Of a stretch of DNA of 64,000 nt, positions 1 to 8,440 are shown in pieces. This DNA is from Beijerinckia sp. 28-YEA-48 (GTDB taxonomy: Bacteria > Pseudomonadota > Alphaproteobacteria > Rhizobiales > Beijerinckiaceae): assembly GCF_900104955.1 (NCBI RefSeq), contig NZ_FNSI01000001.1, forward strand, positions 1,460,001 to 1,524,000, given 5' to 3'. Both the position numbers and the translations under genes were made by a program. The notes under the pieces were generated by a model. It did not search any database. It was not told the DNA's origin and was given only the letters and a program-made list of their open reading frames with translations. Each line of letters begins with the position of its first letter. Position 1 is the first letter of the stretch.

Positions 1-121
1 CCACCCAGACTCTTGGCGGGGTCCGGTTTCTGGCAAAAGATGTCGAGAATTGCCGCAAAGCCGCTTTGTGGGCATGCGGTAACCGGCGGGAGCGCAGGCT
101 ATAGAGGGCAATTGGCAGGAG

Positions 122-211
122 TGGCGGAAGAGGTGAGATTCGAACTCACGGTGAGCTTGCACCCACGGCGGTTTTCAAGACCGCTGCCTTAAACCACTCG
201 GCCACCCTTCC
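122..211 (-). tRNA. tRNA-Ser(TGA)
   Basis: Read on the minus strand this is a 90-nt cloverleaf with a long variable arm, as expected for a class II serine tRNA. The acceptor arms GGAAGGG and CTCTTCC pair (one G-T), followed by discriminator G and an encoded CCA at 122-124. The anticodon loop reads CTTGAAA, giving anticodon TGA, which decodes UCA and related serine codons. The T arm contains GTTCGAATC. No integrase or duplicated 3' end is seen nearby, so there is no sign that it serves as an attachment site. Confidence 0.97.
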
Positions 212-360
212 AAACGACTGATCGTGCTTGCATTTCCCATTGGCAGTAGAACGGGTCTCCTGCCGCGAGAGTCCAGGCCGCGAACATCGCGGGCTCTCTC
301 TAGGGCCGCGGGCCTCCTGACGTCAACCTTTGCTTACGGGCACGCCCTGCCGGCTGCGGT

Positions 361-825
361 TCACTTCACCGCTATGTCGAAGTGCAGCACGTCCTCGCGG
401 GTGCCGAGCTTGGAATAGAGGGCGACGGCCGGTGCGTCGGGCGGATCGGCCTGGACGTAGATCACATGAGCACCACGCGCCGCGCCGATGGTTTTGAGGG
501 CCTCGATCAGCGCCGTCGCCACGCCTTTGCGGCGATAAGCGGCAGCCACCGCCAGGTCGTAGATATAGATCTCGTTGCGCGCCTGTTCGAACTTCGGCAG
601 CTCATAAGCCGCGAGGCCGCCGATCACGGCACTGTTTTCGATCGCCGCCAGTGTGATGAAATGATCACCGTCCAGCAACTTTCGCAGATAGGCCGTGTCG
701 GGCTGAGCCCGCGTATAAGTGTCGAGCTCGCCAAACGCCTCACCCATGACGGTGAGCAGATCGCGGAACAGGTCGATGTCGGCGCTGGTCAGCGGGCGGA
801 CGGCGAAGGCGTTGTCTTTCGGCAT
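361..825 (-). CDS. aac(3)-I: AAC(3)-I-like aminoglycoside N-acetyltransferase (GNAT)
   Basis: A 154-residue GNAT-fold acetyltransferase. The central stretch ([20 protein letters not shown], then [30 protein letters not shown] and VLHFDI near the end) matches AAC(3)-I gentamicin acetyltransferases as I remember them, nearly end to end. These transfer acetyl from acetyl-CoA to the 3-amino group of the 2-deoxystreptamine ring. The RRKGVA segment is the acetyl-CoA pyrophosphate loop. The frame is open further upstream, but I chose the ATG at 825 because GAGGGGAGAGT lies just before it and known family members start there. It is a single gene without integron or transposon sequence around it, so it is probably an intrinsic chromosomal homologue. 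Whether it acts on aminoglycosides is inference. Confidence 0.88.
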   Translation of the reverse strand: MPKDNAFAVRPLTSADIDLFRDLLTVMGEAFGELDTYTRAQPDTAYLRKLLDGDHFITLAAIENSAVIGGLAAYELPKFEQARNEIYIYDLAVAAAYRRKGVATALIEALKTIGAARGAHVIYVQADPPDAPAVALYSKLGTREDVLHFDIAVK

Positions 826-1044
826 ACTCTCCCCTCGGGCCCTGCCAAGGTACATCCGGCTGGCCGTGGTTGTCGCTCGGCGGCTGAAAACGGCCAACGC
901 TCCCTCGGTGCAAGCCCTAAATTGTCCTATATTTAGAACAGATAGACGCAAAGTAGGTGTCTATCGCGAATATTGTCTCACAATTACCCTCTTTGCATTG
1001 AGGTCGGATCACAAAGCGCCGCCTCGCCATCAAGGAGCATTGTC

Positions 1045-1725
1045 ATGAGCATTCCAGCCAATTTCAACGGCCAGAAGCCGACCATCGACCCCAATAACGC
1101 TGTCCTGCTGTTGATCGATCACCAGAGCGGCCTGTTTCAGACCGTTGGCGACATGCCGATGCCGGAGCTTCGCGCGCGCGCGGCGGCATTGGCCAAGATC
1201 GCCACGCTCGCCAACATCCCCGTCATCACCACCGCATCGGTGCCGCAGGGGCCGAACGGGCCGTTGATTCCAGAAATCCACGCCAATGCGCCGCATGCGA
1301 AATATGTCGCGCGCAGAGGCGAGATCAATGCCTGGGACAATCCGGACTTCGTCGCGGCGGTCAAAGCCACCGGTCGCAAACAGCTCATCATCGCGGGCAC
1401 GATCACCAGCGTCTGCATGGCCTTCCCCTCGATCAGCGCCGTGCAGGATGGCTATCAGGTCTTTGCTGTTGTCGATGCCTCGGGCACCTATTCGAAAATG
1501 GCCGAGGAGATCACGCTGGCGCGTATCGTACAGGCTGGCGTCGTGCCGATGGATACAGCGGCTGTGGCATCTGAAGTGCAAAAGACCTGGAATCGCGACG
1601 ATGCTCAGCAATGGGCTGAAGTCTACACCAAGATTTTCCCGGCCTATCAGCTGCTGATCGAAAGCTACGTTAAGGCGCAGCAGGTCGTGAACGATCACGA
1701 GCAGCTCGATTCCGTGCGCAGCTAG
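1045..1725 (+). CDS. Isochorismatase-family (YcaC-like) cysteine hydrolase
   Basis: A 226-residue cytosolic protein of the cysteine hydrolase (isochorismatase) fold. The likely nucleophile is C124 in ITSVCMAFP and the acid is D25 in LIDHQSGLF. The stretch [15 protein letters not shown] and the later VVDASGTY are typical of the YcaC branch, whose physiological substrate is not known. AAGGAG at 1032-1037 places the start at the ATG at 1045; the frame remains open 24 codons upstream but without a ribosome site. It stands alone, transcribed away from the acetyltransferase gene. The fold and subgroup are well supported; the substrate is not. Confidence 0.9.
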   Translation: MSIPANFNGQKPTIDPNNAVLLLIDHQSGLFQTVGDMPMPELRARAAALAKIATLANIPVITTASVPQGPNGPLIPEIHANAPHAKYVARRGEINAWDNPDFVAAVKATGRKQLIIAGTITSVCMAFPSISAVQDGYQVFAVVDASGTYSKMAEEITLARIVQAGVVPMDTAAVASEVQKTWNRDDAQQWAEVYTKIFPAYQLLIESYVKAQQVVNDHEQLDSVRS

Positions 1726-1840
1726 ACGGAGCGATGCGGCAAGGCATCCATCTTAGGGCTTATGTCCGAAGCGGATGCCTTGCCGCGCTCCCACGCGCGC
1801 GGCCAACATCTCCCCAAGCTGGCGAGTGAGGTCTCGCCCG

Positions 1841-2749
1841 TCACGCCAGAAGCGGCACCGGCAGCTTCAAACTCTCCAGCAGCGCCTCGCGAAAGACGGC
1901 GATCGGCCGGGCGAGCCGTCCGGCCGGCGTGCGATGCAGCAGCCATGACCTGACGCGGGGATTGAATTCGGGGGAATCGATGACCTCGATCTTGTCGCGC
2001 CAGGGGCTGCCGGCGAAGGCAGCCGGCGTTACGATGCCGATGCCATGGCCGCGCGCCACCAACGACAGGCGGAGATCGGCGCTCAGCGCCTCGACGCCGA
2101 CCTGAAACGGCAATCGGCTCGCCTCGAACTTATGCCGGATGAAGCCGCGAAAGCCGCAGCCGCTTTCATTCATCACCCAGGGAAAGCGCGATAGCTCCGA
2201 CAGGCTCGCCGGATTGGGCACGCCGATCTCGGCTGCGGCCACCAACAAGACAGCCTGCGTTCCCAGCTCCTCGCTCGCCAGATCGTCTGGCGGACGCATG
2301 CCATCGGCAAGACAAAGCGCCACCGCATCGAGTTCATTGCGCGAGACCTGCTCCACCAGGCGTGGCGACCAGCCCGAGACGATGCGCAGCGTCAGCTGCG
2401 GAAATTCGCTGCGCAGCCGATCGAGCGGCAGCGCCAGCGCCGCGTCCGACAGATAGGGCATGATGCCGAGACGAAACTCGCCTTTGATATCGCCATCGGG
2501 CGAAACGCCGGCTTTTAGGTCTTCCAGCGAGCTCAACACCTTTCGGCCGTGCTCGTAGGCCTCGCGCCCAGCGGCAGTTGGCTTCAGCGGTTTCGACTGT
2601 CGGTCGAGCAGCACGGTGTCGAGCTGGATTTCGAGGTTTTGGATCCGGCGCGTCACGCCAGGCTGGGTCAGGTTCAGCCGGGCGGAGGCACCGACAATGG
2701 AGCCGGTTTCGACCACGGCGATGAAGGCTTCGAGATCTGGGATATTCAT
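1841..2749 (-). CDS. LysR-family transcriptional regulator
   Basis: About 302 residues. Residues 1-60 form the winged helix-turn-helix (DLEAFIAVVETGSIVGASARLNLTQPGVTRRIQNLE), followed by a periplasmic-binding-protein-like effector domain of the usual length. The frame allows a GTG at 2758, but the ATG at 2749 starts with the canonical MNIPDLEAF and is preferred. It is divergent from the MFS gene at 2855 with an inverted repeat between them, the classic layout of a LysR regulator controlling an exporter or importer next door. The effector is unknown. Confidence 0.9.
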   Translation of the reverse strand: MNIPDLEAFIAVVETGSIVGASARLNLTQPGVTRRIQNLEIQLDTVLLDRQSKPLKPTAAGREAYEHGRKVLSSLEDLKAGVSPDGDIKGEFRLGIMPYLSDAALALPLDRLRSEFPQLTLRIVSGWSPRLVEQVSRNELDAVALCLADGMRPPDDLASEELGTQAVLLVAAAEIGVPNPASLSELSRFPWVMNESGCGFRGFIRHKFEASRLPFQVGVEALSADLRLSLVARGHGIGIVTPAAFAGSPWRDKIEVIDSPEFNPRVRSWLLHRTPAGRLARPIAVFREALLESLKLPVPLLA

Positions 2750-2753
2750 GCTG

Positions 2754-2803
2754 ATCACGCATAATCATTATATATAATATTGAATTGTATCATATTGCGT
2801 GAT
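2754..2803. promoter_or_regulatory. Inverted repeat between lysR and MFS gene
   Basis: ATCACGCA at 2754-2761 is repeated in inverted form as TGCGTGAT at 2796-2803, an exact 8-bp match, around an AT-rich core (2762-2795) that could hold both promoters. The left arm lies immediately before the LysR start codon. This is a candidate binding region for the adjacent LysR protein; the 34-bp gap means the two arms would be bound by separate subunits. Confidence 0.5.
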
Positions 2804-2854
2804 CCAAATAAAGTCTTCGCTCTATATGCGACTTCGTTATGCGAGCGAAACACC

Positions 2855-4099
2855 ATGTCTTCCAGTGAAATCCCTGCCCTCGAGTCCGCGCCAGCCCGTG
2901 CCGAAACGATCACCGGTCCGCTGACGCTGTTCTTTGCCGCCAGCGTGGGCGTGATCGTCACCAATCTGTTCGCGCCGCAGACGCTGGTTGGGTTGATCGG
3001 CCCTGCCATGGGGCTCGATCTCGCCGGTAGCGGCCTGATCGCGATGACGACGCTGCTCGGCTATGCGGCCGGGCTCTTCTTCCTCGTTCCGCTCGCCGAT
3101 CTCCTGGAGAACCGGGCGCTGATTGTGCGCATGCTCGGCTGCGCGACACTGGCGGCGGCTGCGGTGATCTGGGCGCCGACGGCGACCGCGCTGCTCATCA
3201 TCCTCTTCGTTCTCGGCGCCGCCTGTTCCGCCATTCAGATCATGGTCCCGATCGCCGCCTCCATGGCGCCGCCAGAGCGCCGTGGCCGGGTCATCGGCGA
3301 TGTGATGAGCGGGCTGATGGTCGGCATCCTTCTGTCGCGTCCGCTGGCCAGCGTTCTCGCCGATGCGTGGGGGTGGCGGGCCTTCTATGGGGTGAGCGCG
3401 GCGGCCATGGCGATGCTCACCCTCGTCCTCGCCCTGCGCCTGCCCCGCCGACAGCCGGCGTCTTCGCGATTGAGCTATCCTGCCCTTATCGCCTCGCTTT
3501 GGCATCTTTTGCGCGCCGAGCCGGTGTTGCGCCAACGCGCGCTGACAGCGAGCCTCGCCATGGCTGCCTTCAGCCTGTTCTGGACAGCGGTGGCGCTGCG
3601 GCTGTCGCAAGCGCCGTTCGGTCTTGGCCTGCGTGGCATTGCGCTGTTCGCGCTCATTGGTGCCGTCGGCGCCGCGGTGACGCCCTGGGTCGGACACCTC
3701 GGCGATCAGGGCCGGACACGGCCGGTGACGATCATGTCCCATCTCGTCATGATCGGCGCTTTCGCTCTCGCGGCTTGGGCCGGGGCGGATGCGGCGGGAT
3801 TGTCGCGGGCGATGTCTTGGCTGCCGCTGGTGCTGATGGGCGCGAGCGCGGTTCTGCTCGATATCGGGGTGACCGGCGATCAGACGCTCGGGCGGCGCGC
3901 CATCAACATGCTGCAGGCGGAGGCGCGCGGACGCATCAATGGCCTCTTCGTCGGGCTGTTCTTTGTCGGCGGCGCCATCGGCTCGGCCCTGGCCGGCGTT
4001 GCCTGGAACTGGGGCGGATGGACGGCGGTCTGCGTCGCCGGTGCTGCCGTTGGCGGTATGGCGCTCGTGTTCGACTGGCTGGAGGATGGCTCGGCCTGA
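2855..4099 (+). CDS. MFS transporter
   Basis: About 414 residues with twelve predicted hydrophobic segments, in two halves joined by a basic loop (LRLPRRQPASSRLSYP). The loop after segment 2 reads PLADLLENR and the segment after the fourth helix carries PPERRGRVIGDVMSG, both matching major facilitator motifs. It resembles the YnfM/YgaY group of putative exporters. The open frame extends to 2780, but that codon is TTG inside the intergenic repeat; the ATG at 2855 is the better start. It is divergent from lysR and ends 7 bp from the convergent DUF2239 gene. The cargo is unknown. Confidence 0.9.
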   Translation: MSSSEIPALESAPARAETITGPLTLFFAASVGVIVTNLFAPQTLVGLIGPAMGLDLAGSGLIAMTTLLGYAAGLFFLVPLADLLENRALIVRMLGCATLAAAAVIWAPTATALLIILFVLGAACSAIQIMVPIAASMAPPERRGRVIGDVMSGLMVGILLSRPLASVLADAWGWRAFYGVSAAAMAMLTLVLALRLPRRQPASSRLSYPALIASLWHLLRAEPVLRQRALTASLAMAAFSLFWTAVALRLSQAPFGLGLRGIALFALIGAVGAAVTPWVGHLGDQGRTRPVTIMSHLVMIGAFALAAWAGADAAGLSRAMSWLPLVLMGASAVLLDIGVTGDQTLGRRAINMLQAEARGRINGLFVGLFFVGGAIGSALAGVAWNWGGWTAVCVAGAAVGGMALVFDWLEDGSA

Positions 4100-4106
4100 A
4101 CCGGCC

Positions 4107-4706
4107 TCACCTACCCCAGGCCAGCTCTTCCACATAGGTGCGGACATCCGCCGGCCACGGGCTCGCGTGTTCGGCGAAGCGCTCACGATCGATGGCGAAC
4201 AGCGCGCGAGAGGCCTCCTCGAAACCCGGCAGGTTGCCGGCCATTGCCGACATGAAGCGATAGGCCGCCTCTTGCGCGGCGCGCGTCTGGCTGCGGCCGC
4301 CGTCGGTTTTGCGGGCGTCGTCGACAAGCCGGCGCAGCGCCTGGGAGGCCCCGCCCGGCTGCAGCGCCAGCCAATCCCAATGGCGCGGCAGCAAGGTGAC
4401 CTCGCGGGCGACGACGCCGAGTTTCGGTCGGCCACGGCCACGGCCGCGCGGGGCATCGGCCGCTACCTCGGGCGGGTCTATCTGCGCGGGAGCGGCAAGC
4501 CGGGCCGCGATCTCGGTCGCGCTGCCCCGCAGATCGAGGTCAACCACCCGGCCTGTCGTATCGTCGAAAACGAGGACGGCCGCGTCCGGTCGCTCGGTGA
4601 GCGCACCTTTGACGGCGAGCGCCACATCGATCAAGGCGCCACGGGCCAGCAGGGCATGGCCGTCGAAGGCGGTGCAAGAAGGGGGAGTTGAGGTCGGGTT
4701 GGTCAT
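4107..4706 (-). CDS. DUF2239 family protein
   Basis: A 199-residue protein. The segment from LVFDDTTGRVVDLDLRG through GRGRGRPKLGVVAREVTLLP and RHWDWLALQPGGASQALRRL is the DUF2239 signature. The RGRGRPKLG part looks like an AT-hook, and the WLALQPGGAS..LRRLVDDAR part looks like a small helical DNA-binding or RNA-binding module, but no function is established. It is divergent from a GIY-YIG gene, and both share repeated ATTACCCGGAT boxes in the promoter region. The start at 4706 is the only ATG before the conserved region. Confidence 0.88.
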   Translation of the reverse strand: MTNPTSTPPSCTAFDGHALLARGALIDVALAVKGALTERPDAAVLVFDDTTGRVVDLDLRGSATEIAARLAAPAQIDPPEVAADAPRGRGRGRPKLGVVAREVTLLPRHWDWLALQPGGASQALRRLVDDARKTDGGRSQTRAAQEAAYRFMSAMAGNLPGFEEASRALFAIDRERFAEHASPWPADVRTYVEELAWGR

Positions 4707-4714
4707 GGCCGTTC

Positions 4715-4754
4715 ATTACCCGGATAAAAAGGCTTGAGTCAATATTACCCGGAT
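4715..4754. promoter_or_regulatory. Paired ATTACCCGGAT boxes
   Basis: ATTACCCGGAT occurs at 4715-4725 and again at 4744-4754, an exact 11-bp direct repeat with a 29-bp period, in the short gap between the divergent DUF2239 and GIY-YIG genes. One box lies against each start region. The layout suggests a shared operator. The binding protein is unknown; the TetR gene at 5180 is the nearest regulator but has a different candidate site of its own. Confidence 0.5.
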
Positions 4755-4797
4755 GATAATTGACGCCTCTCAAACAAACGAGATGAGGATAAGAGAG

Positions 4798-5133
4798 ATG
4801 AAAGGCGCCGACAGAAAGGCGGCGGTGGCCGCCTATAAGGAGCGCAAGGCTGTCGCCGGCATTTACGCGGTGCTGTGCCGGCCGACGGGCCAACGCTGGA
4901 TCGGCCGCGCGCCCGATCTATCAACCGTGCAGAACCGCCTGTGGTTCACCCTGCGCCAGAGTGTTACCCCGCACCGCAGCCTGCAGGCCGCCTGGGATGC
5001 CCATGGCATGGAGGCGTTCGCGATCGAGGAGCTTGAGCGGCTTGCCGAGGAAAGCGATCCCTACATCCGTGACAGCCTGCTGAAGGAACGCCAGGATTTT
5101 TGGCAGAAAAAGCTGGTAGCTGAGAAGGTTTGA
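4798..5133 (+). CDS. GIY-YIG nuclease family protein
   Basis: A 111-residue small protein. AGIYAVLCRPTGQRWIGRAPDL corresponds to the paired beta strands of the GIY-YIG fold, with GIY retained and the second motif altered to WIG. The following RLWFTLRQSVTPHRSLQAAW and the C-terminal KERQDFWQKKL fit the stand-alone subfamily found next to DUF2239 genes. The catalytic Arg and Glu could be R55 or so and the Glu in LLKERQ, but this is inference. The frame begins earlier at 4753 within the repeat boxes; the ATG at 4798, after GATAAGAGAG, gives the usual MKxADRKAA start. Confidence 0.82.
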   Translation: MKGADRKAAVAAYKERKAVAGIYAVLCRPTGQRWIGRAPDLSTVQNRLWFTLRQSVTPHRSLQAAWDAHGMEAFAIEELERLAEESDPYIRDSLLKERQDFWQKKLVAEKV

Positions 5134-5179
5134 GTATCAAATTAAAGTTTATGTAGAACTGAAAGATCCAGCCTCAACT

Positions 5180-5821
5180 CTATTCATTTTCGTCAAATTC
5201 GAGCTTGAGCTGCGCGCTTTCTTCCGGCACGCGCCTAGCTCGAATCTGACGTAGCGCCATGCCGACCAGGCTGCGCGCCGCGTCGCCGGCGGCCTCCATA
5301 TAGGCGGGGTCGCGCTGCAGCAGCGTCACGGCGAAGGCGCCGTCGAGAAGCAGCAGCACCTGCTGGGCGAGCGGCTCAGCCGGGCCGATCCCGGCGGTGG
5401 CGAAGGTGGCGGCCATCCAGGCCTCGAACTTCTTTTTATGGGCGGCGCCAATCTTCAGCGCCGGATGACCGGGCATGGCGACAAGCTCGACCGAGGTGCG
5501 CAGGAAGCCGCAGCCCTGCCAACGTGGATGCCGGGCCGCATGCGCCAGGTGCAGAAAGATCGCCTTGGTCTTATCGGCCAGGCTCCCATCAGCCGCCTCG
5601 AACCAGCGCTGGAACAGGACCAGATTGGGCTGGTCGCGCGCCGTCAGATAGGCCTCGATCAGCTCGTCCTTGCTGGTGAAGTGGTAATAGAGCGTGCGCT
5701 TGGTGACGCCGGCTTTCTCGGCTACCGCGTCGACGCTGACGCGCCCGATCCCCTCCGCGTAGAACAGCTTTTCCGCCGCCGCGATGATCTTTCCACGGGT
5801 AGAGCTCTGACTTATCGCCAT
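5180..5821 (-). CDS. TetR-family transcriptional regulator
   Basis: A 213-residue regulator. The N-terminal DNA-binding domain covers residues 8-55 (RGKIIAAAEKLF, then VSVDAVAEKAGVTKRTLYYHF as the helix-turn-helix). The C-terminal domain with GCGFLRTSVELV is typical of a TetR subgroup that often neighbours small hydrolase or oxidoreductase genes. It is divergent from the alpha/beta hydrolase gene at 5896, with a palindromic operator-like site just before its start codon, so self-repression and control of the hydrolase are likely. The ligand is unknown. Confidence 0.92.
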   Translation of the reverse strand: MAISQSSTRGKIIAAAEKLFYAEGIGRVSVDAVAEKAGVTKRTLYYHFTSKDELIEAYLTARDQPNLVLFQRWFEAADGSLADKTKAIFLHLAHAARHPRWQGCGFLRTSVELVAMPGHPALKIGAAHKKKFEAWMAATFATAGIGPAEPLAQQVLLLLDGAFAVTLLQRDPAYMEAAGDAARSLVGMALRQIRARRVPEESAQLKLEFDENE

Positions 5822-5827
5822 AATTAT

Positions 5828-5849
5828 GTATACCGTCTAGTGAGTATAC
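5828..5849. promoter_or_regulatory. Candidate TetR operator
   Basis: GTATAC at 5828-5833 and GTATAC at 5844-5849 flank a core whose centre is CTAG. The 22-bp block is an imperfect palindrome of the size TetR dimers bind. It lies 6 bp upstream of the tetR start codon and about 47 bp before the hydrolase gene, so it could repress both. Confidence 0.6.
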
Positions 5850-5895
5850 TTCAATCGCCAAGGGCTGTCCAAAGGGTGGCATTGTCGGCGCGTCA

Positions 5896-6807
5896 ATGTC
5901 GGAGAAAATGATGGCCCCGCCCCTTCAGCCCTCGGAACGGATCAGGATGACCTGCCGCGATGGCGTCCAGCTGGGTGGCCATTTTTGGCCGGCGATTGGC
6001 GAGCCGCAGGGCTTCGTCGTCATCAACCCGGCGACCGGGGTGCTGGCGCGCTACTACCATCCCTACGCCAGCTTCCTGGCCGGGCATGGCTATGACGTTC
6101 TGACCTATGACTATCGCGGCATCGGCGCCTCGCGACCGGATAGGCTGCGCGGCTGCGGCTATCGCTGGCGCGATTGGGGGCAGCTCGACTTCGATGCGGC
6201 GATCCGCTTGGCCGCCGAGAAACGTCGGGCCGGCCCCCTCCTCGTCGTCGGTCATAGCGTCGGCGGCTTCCTACCTGGCCTCGCCGAAAGCGGACCGCTG
6301 GTCGATCGCTTACTGACCGTCGGTGCCCAATATGCCTATTGGCCCGACTATGCGCGGGCGCAGCGGCTGCACCTGTTTCTGAAATGGCATGTGGCCATGC
6401 CCGTTCTTACAGCCCTCGTCGGCTACTTCCCCGGCAAGCGGCTCGGCTGGTTGGAAGACCTGCCGGCTGGTGTCGCGAACGAATGGAGTTTTAAACGGCG
6501 GCGGACGGAATGGAGCTATCCGGCGGAAACGCGCGCCGACGTGCTCGCCCGTTTCGCCGCCTTCCGCGCGCCGATCCTTGCCATCGCGGTCACCGACGAT
6601 GAACTGGGCACGGTGGCCGCGATCCAACGGACGCTGGCATACTATAGCGGCGCCGGGCGACAGCAGGTGGTGCTGTCGCCCGGCGATATTCGCGTCGAGG
6701 CGATCGGCCATTTCGGCCTGTTCCACGCCCGCTTCGCCGACAGCTTTTGGCCAGCGAGCCTGCTCTGGCTGCGCGACGGCATCAACCCGTGGGCTGATCG
6801 GGCCTAG
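5896..6807 (+). CDS. Alpha/beta hydrolase
   Basis: A 303-residue cytosolic alpha/beta-fold hydrolase. The oxyanion region is FVVINPATGV, the turn after strand 4 is YDYRGIGAS, and the nucleophile elbow is VGHSVGG. A C-terminal EAIGHFGLF supplies a His. It belongs to the group resembling COG4757 predicted hydrolases. It is divergent from tetR and shares the operator at 5828-5849. Another ATG lies at 5908; the first is kept but no strong ribosome site separates the two. The substrate is unknown. Confidence 0.87.
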   Translation: MSEKMMAPPLQPSERIRMTCRDGVQLGGHFWPAIGEPQGFVVINPATGVLARYYHPYASFLAGHGYDVLTYDYRGIGASRPDRLRGCGYRWRDWGQLDFDAAIRLAAEKRRAGPLLVVGHSVGGFLPGLAESGPLVDRLLTVGAQYAYWPDYARAQRLHLFLKWHVAMPVLTALVGYFPGKRLGWLEDLPAGVANEWSFKRRRTEWSYPAETRADVLARFAAFRAPILAIAVTDDELGTVAAIQRTLAYYSGAGRQQVVLSPGDIRVEAIGHFGLFHARFADSFWPASLLWLRDGINPWADRA

Positions 6808-6829
6808 GTCACACCTCGCGCACGAACGG

Positions 6830-7240
6830 TCAGTCGATCGCCTCGATGCCTTGCGCCCGCAAGCGTTCAATCCCCTCCTTCATTTTCTTCAGCCGTTCGG
6901 GAGAGTGGCCTTGCCACTCTGTGACCTCGCCGGTGACCTGCAACGGCTCGCGCGAGCGGTAGGACTGCGTCGGATTGCCGGGAAATTTCTTATCCGTCAG
7001 ATTGGGATCATCGACGATCGGGCCAGTCGGCTCGACGATGTAAATCCTTTCTCGGCCGTCGCCGGCTGCTAGTTCGGCGCCCCAGATGGCCGCCTCCAAG
7101 GTGCCGGTGAGATAGACCCAGGACGCTGGCTTTTGCGCTCCGAAATTGGAGTTGTAGCCGGCCGCGATCAGGTCTCCCGTTTTCAGATCGGCGCGGGTGC
7201 CGTGATAAAATTGCTGCAGAATTTGATCGTTGGATGTCAT
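6830..7240 (-). CDS. arr: Arr-type NAD(+)-rifampin ADP-ribosyltransferase
   Basis: A 136-residue enzyme matching the Arr family along its whole length: FYHGTRADLKTGDLI near the start, YNSNFG, WVYLTGTLEAAIWGAELA, RIYIVEPTGP, DDPNLTDKKFPGNP, SYRSREPL and a C-terminal GIEAID. Arr transfers ADP-ribose from NAD to the 23-hydroxyl of rifamycins, inactivating them. The frame extends to 7276 but the ATG at 7240 has GGGAGCAACC upstream and fits family length. The gene is convergent with the alpha/beta hydrolase gene, with no mobile element nearby. Activity on rifampin is expected from the family but not shown here. Confidence 0.93.
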   Translation of the reverse strand: MTSNDQILQQFYHGTRADLKTGDLIAAGYNSNFGAQKPASWVYLTGTLEAAIWGAELAAGDGRERIYIVEPTGPIVDDPNLTDKKFPGNPTQSYRSREPLQVTGEVTEWQGHSPERLKKMKEGIERLRAQGIEAID

Positions 7241-7461
7241 CGAAGGTTGCTCCCTGTGTACGGGGGCAAGGCTCATAGACCGGGACCGGGGGCTTGCCGC
7301 AATCCCCCGGGTGAGCTAGATAATAATAGTGGCAAATGCCGGTTGATTTTCCCGGCCCGAATGCCGCCTTCCTCCCCTGAACAATCCGCTCAGCAAGAAC
7401 CTCTCGCCGCGCCCTTATTTTCTTCCTACGCGCGCCTAGATTAAAAGGATCGGAGGAGCGC

Positions 7462-8331
7462 ATGGGCACAACCACCACTCGCACCACTCAGGCCGACACT
7501 CACCTCTGGCGTATCGACGAGCACTGTATTCAGTGCGGCGCGGCGCAGACGGCCTTTCCCAATCTGGTCGCCGAGGGCAAGGATCGGTACTTCTTCCATC
7601 GCCAGCCGGAAAGCGCCGCCGAGACCGCCGACGCCTGGCGTGCGGCCCTGCTCTGCCCGGTCAGCGCGGTGCGCGCGCCCGAGGGCCTGAAAATGCCGGA
7701 AGGACTGTTCCCTCAGGAACTGGGGCCGGATCTCTATCGGCTCGGCTACAACGCCCGCGCCTCCTGGGGCGCCCACAGCTATCTGCTGCGTCGTCCGAAC
7801 GGCAATGTGATGATCGACGGGCCGCGTTGGACGCGCCAGCTCGTCGAATGGCTGGAAGCGAACGGTGGGCTGAGCGATGTGCTGCTCACCCACAAAGACG
7901 ATGTCGGCGACAGCGCCCGTTACGCCAAACACTTTTCCGCGCGGGTCTGGATTCATGCCGACGATCGCGACGGCGCGCTCTTTGCCAGCGATCTAATCGA
8001 AGGCACCGAGCCCGTCACCGTCGCCGACGACATCCTTGCCGTTCCCGTGCCCGGCCATACGCGCGGCAGCGTGGTCTTCCTGGCGGGCTCGGTCCTTTTT
8101 ACTGGCGACTCCTTGGCCTGGAGCCATGACGACAAGCACCTCGTCGCCTTCCGCCGGGTCTGTTGGTACGACTGGCCGACGCAGTTGCGCTCGCTGGCGC
8201 GCCTCACGGCTTATCCTTTTGACCGCGTGCTGCCCGGCCATGGCGGGAAAGTGCACGACACGGCGGATGCGCTGCACGCGGCTCTGGTCGACATGCTCAG
8301 GCGTTATCGCTCGCCTGAGCCCAAAACCTAG
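7462..8331 (+). CDS. Ferredoxin-like/metallo-beta-lactamase fold protein
   Basis: A 289-residue two-part protein. The first 75 residues look like a shortened ferredoxin domain with C22, C25 and C65 (CIQC and LLCPVSAV), one Cys short of a 4Fe-4S set. Residues 85-280 are an MBL fold. The usual HxHxDH metal motif is altered: the site reads LLTHKDDVGD, keeping one His and one Asp, while PGHTRGS, FTGDSLAW and LPGHGG are kept. Metal binding may therefore be partial or mononuclear. GGAGGAG precedes the ATG. The function of this fused family is unknown. Confidence 0.85.
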   Translation: MGTTTTRTTQADTHLWRIDEHCIQCGAAQTAFPNLVAEGKDRYFFHRQPESAAETADAWRAALLCPVSAVRAPEGLKMPEGLFPQELGPDLYRLGYNARASWGAHSYLLRRPNGNVMIDGPRWTRQLVEWLEANGGLSDVLLTHKDDVGDSARYAKHFSARVWIHADDRDGALFASDLIEGTEPVTVADDILAVPVPGHTRGSVVFLAGSVLFTGDSLAWSHDDKHLVAFRRVCWYDWPTQLRSLARLTAYPFDRVLPGHGGKVHDTADALHAALVDMLRRYRSPEPKT

Positions 8332-8440
8332 GGCTAACGCTTCCTGGTTCCCGCCTCCATCGAAGTCATACGAAGGTTTGGGTAGGCACCCTTCCCGTTT
8401 CTTCCCACTATCGTTGTGCTGAAGCCTGGGAGGGATCGCC

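Noticed and set aside
1..121. Possible start of a minus-strand gene leaving the left edge
   Set aside because: A frame with residues like GFAAILDIFCQKPDPAKSLG is open, but no start codon or domain is visible in so short a piece.
122..360. Possible attachment site at tRNA-Ser
   Set aside because: No repeat of the tRNA end and no phage or integrase gene in the window.
2837..4456. A 539-codon minus-strand frame across the MFS and DUF2239 genes
   Set aside because: Arg/Gly/Pro-rich shadow frame spanning two real genes on different strands.
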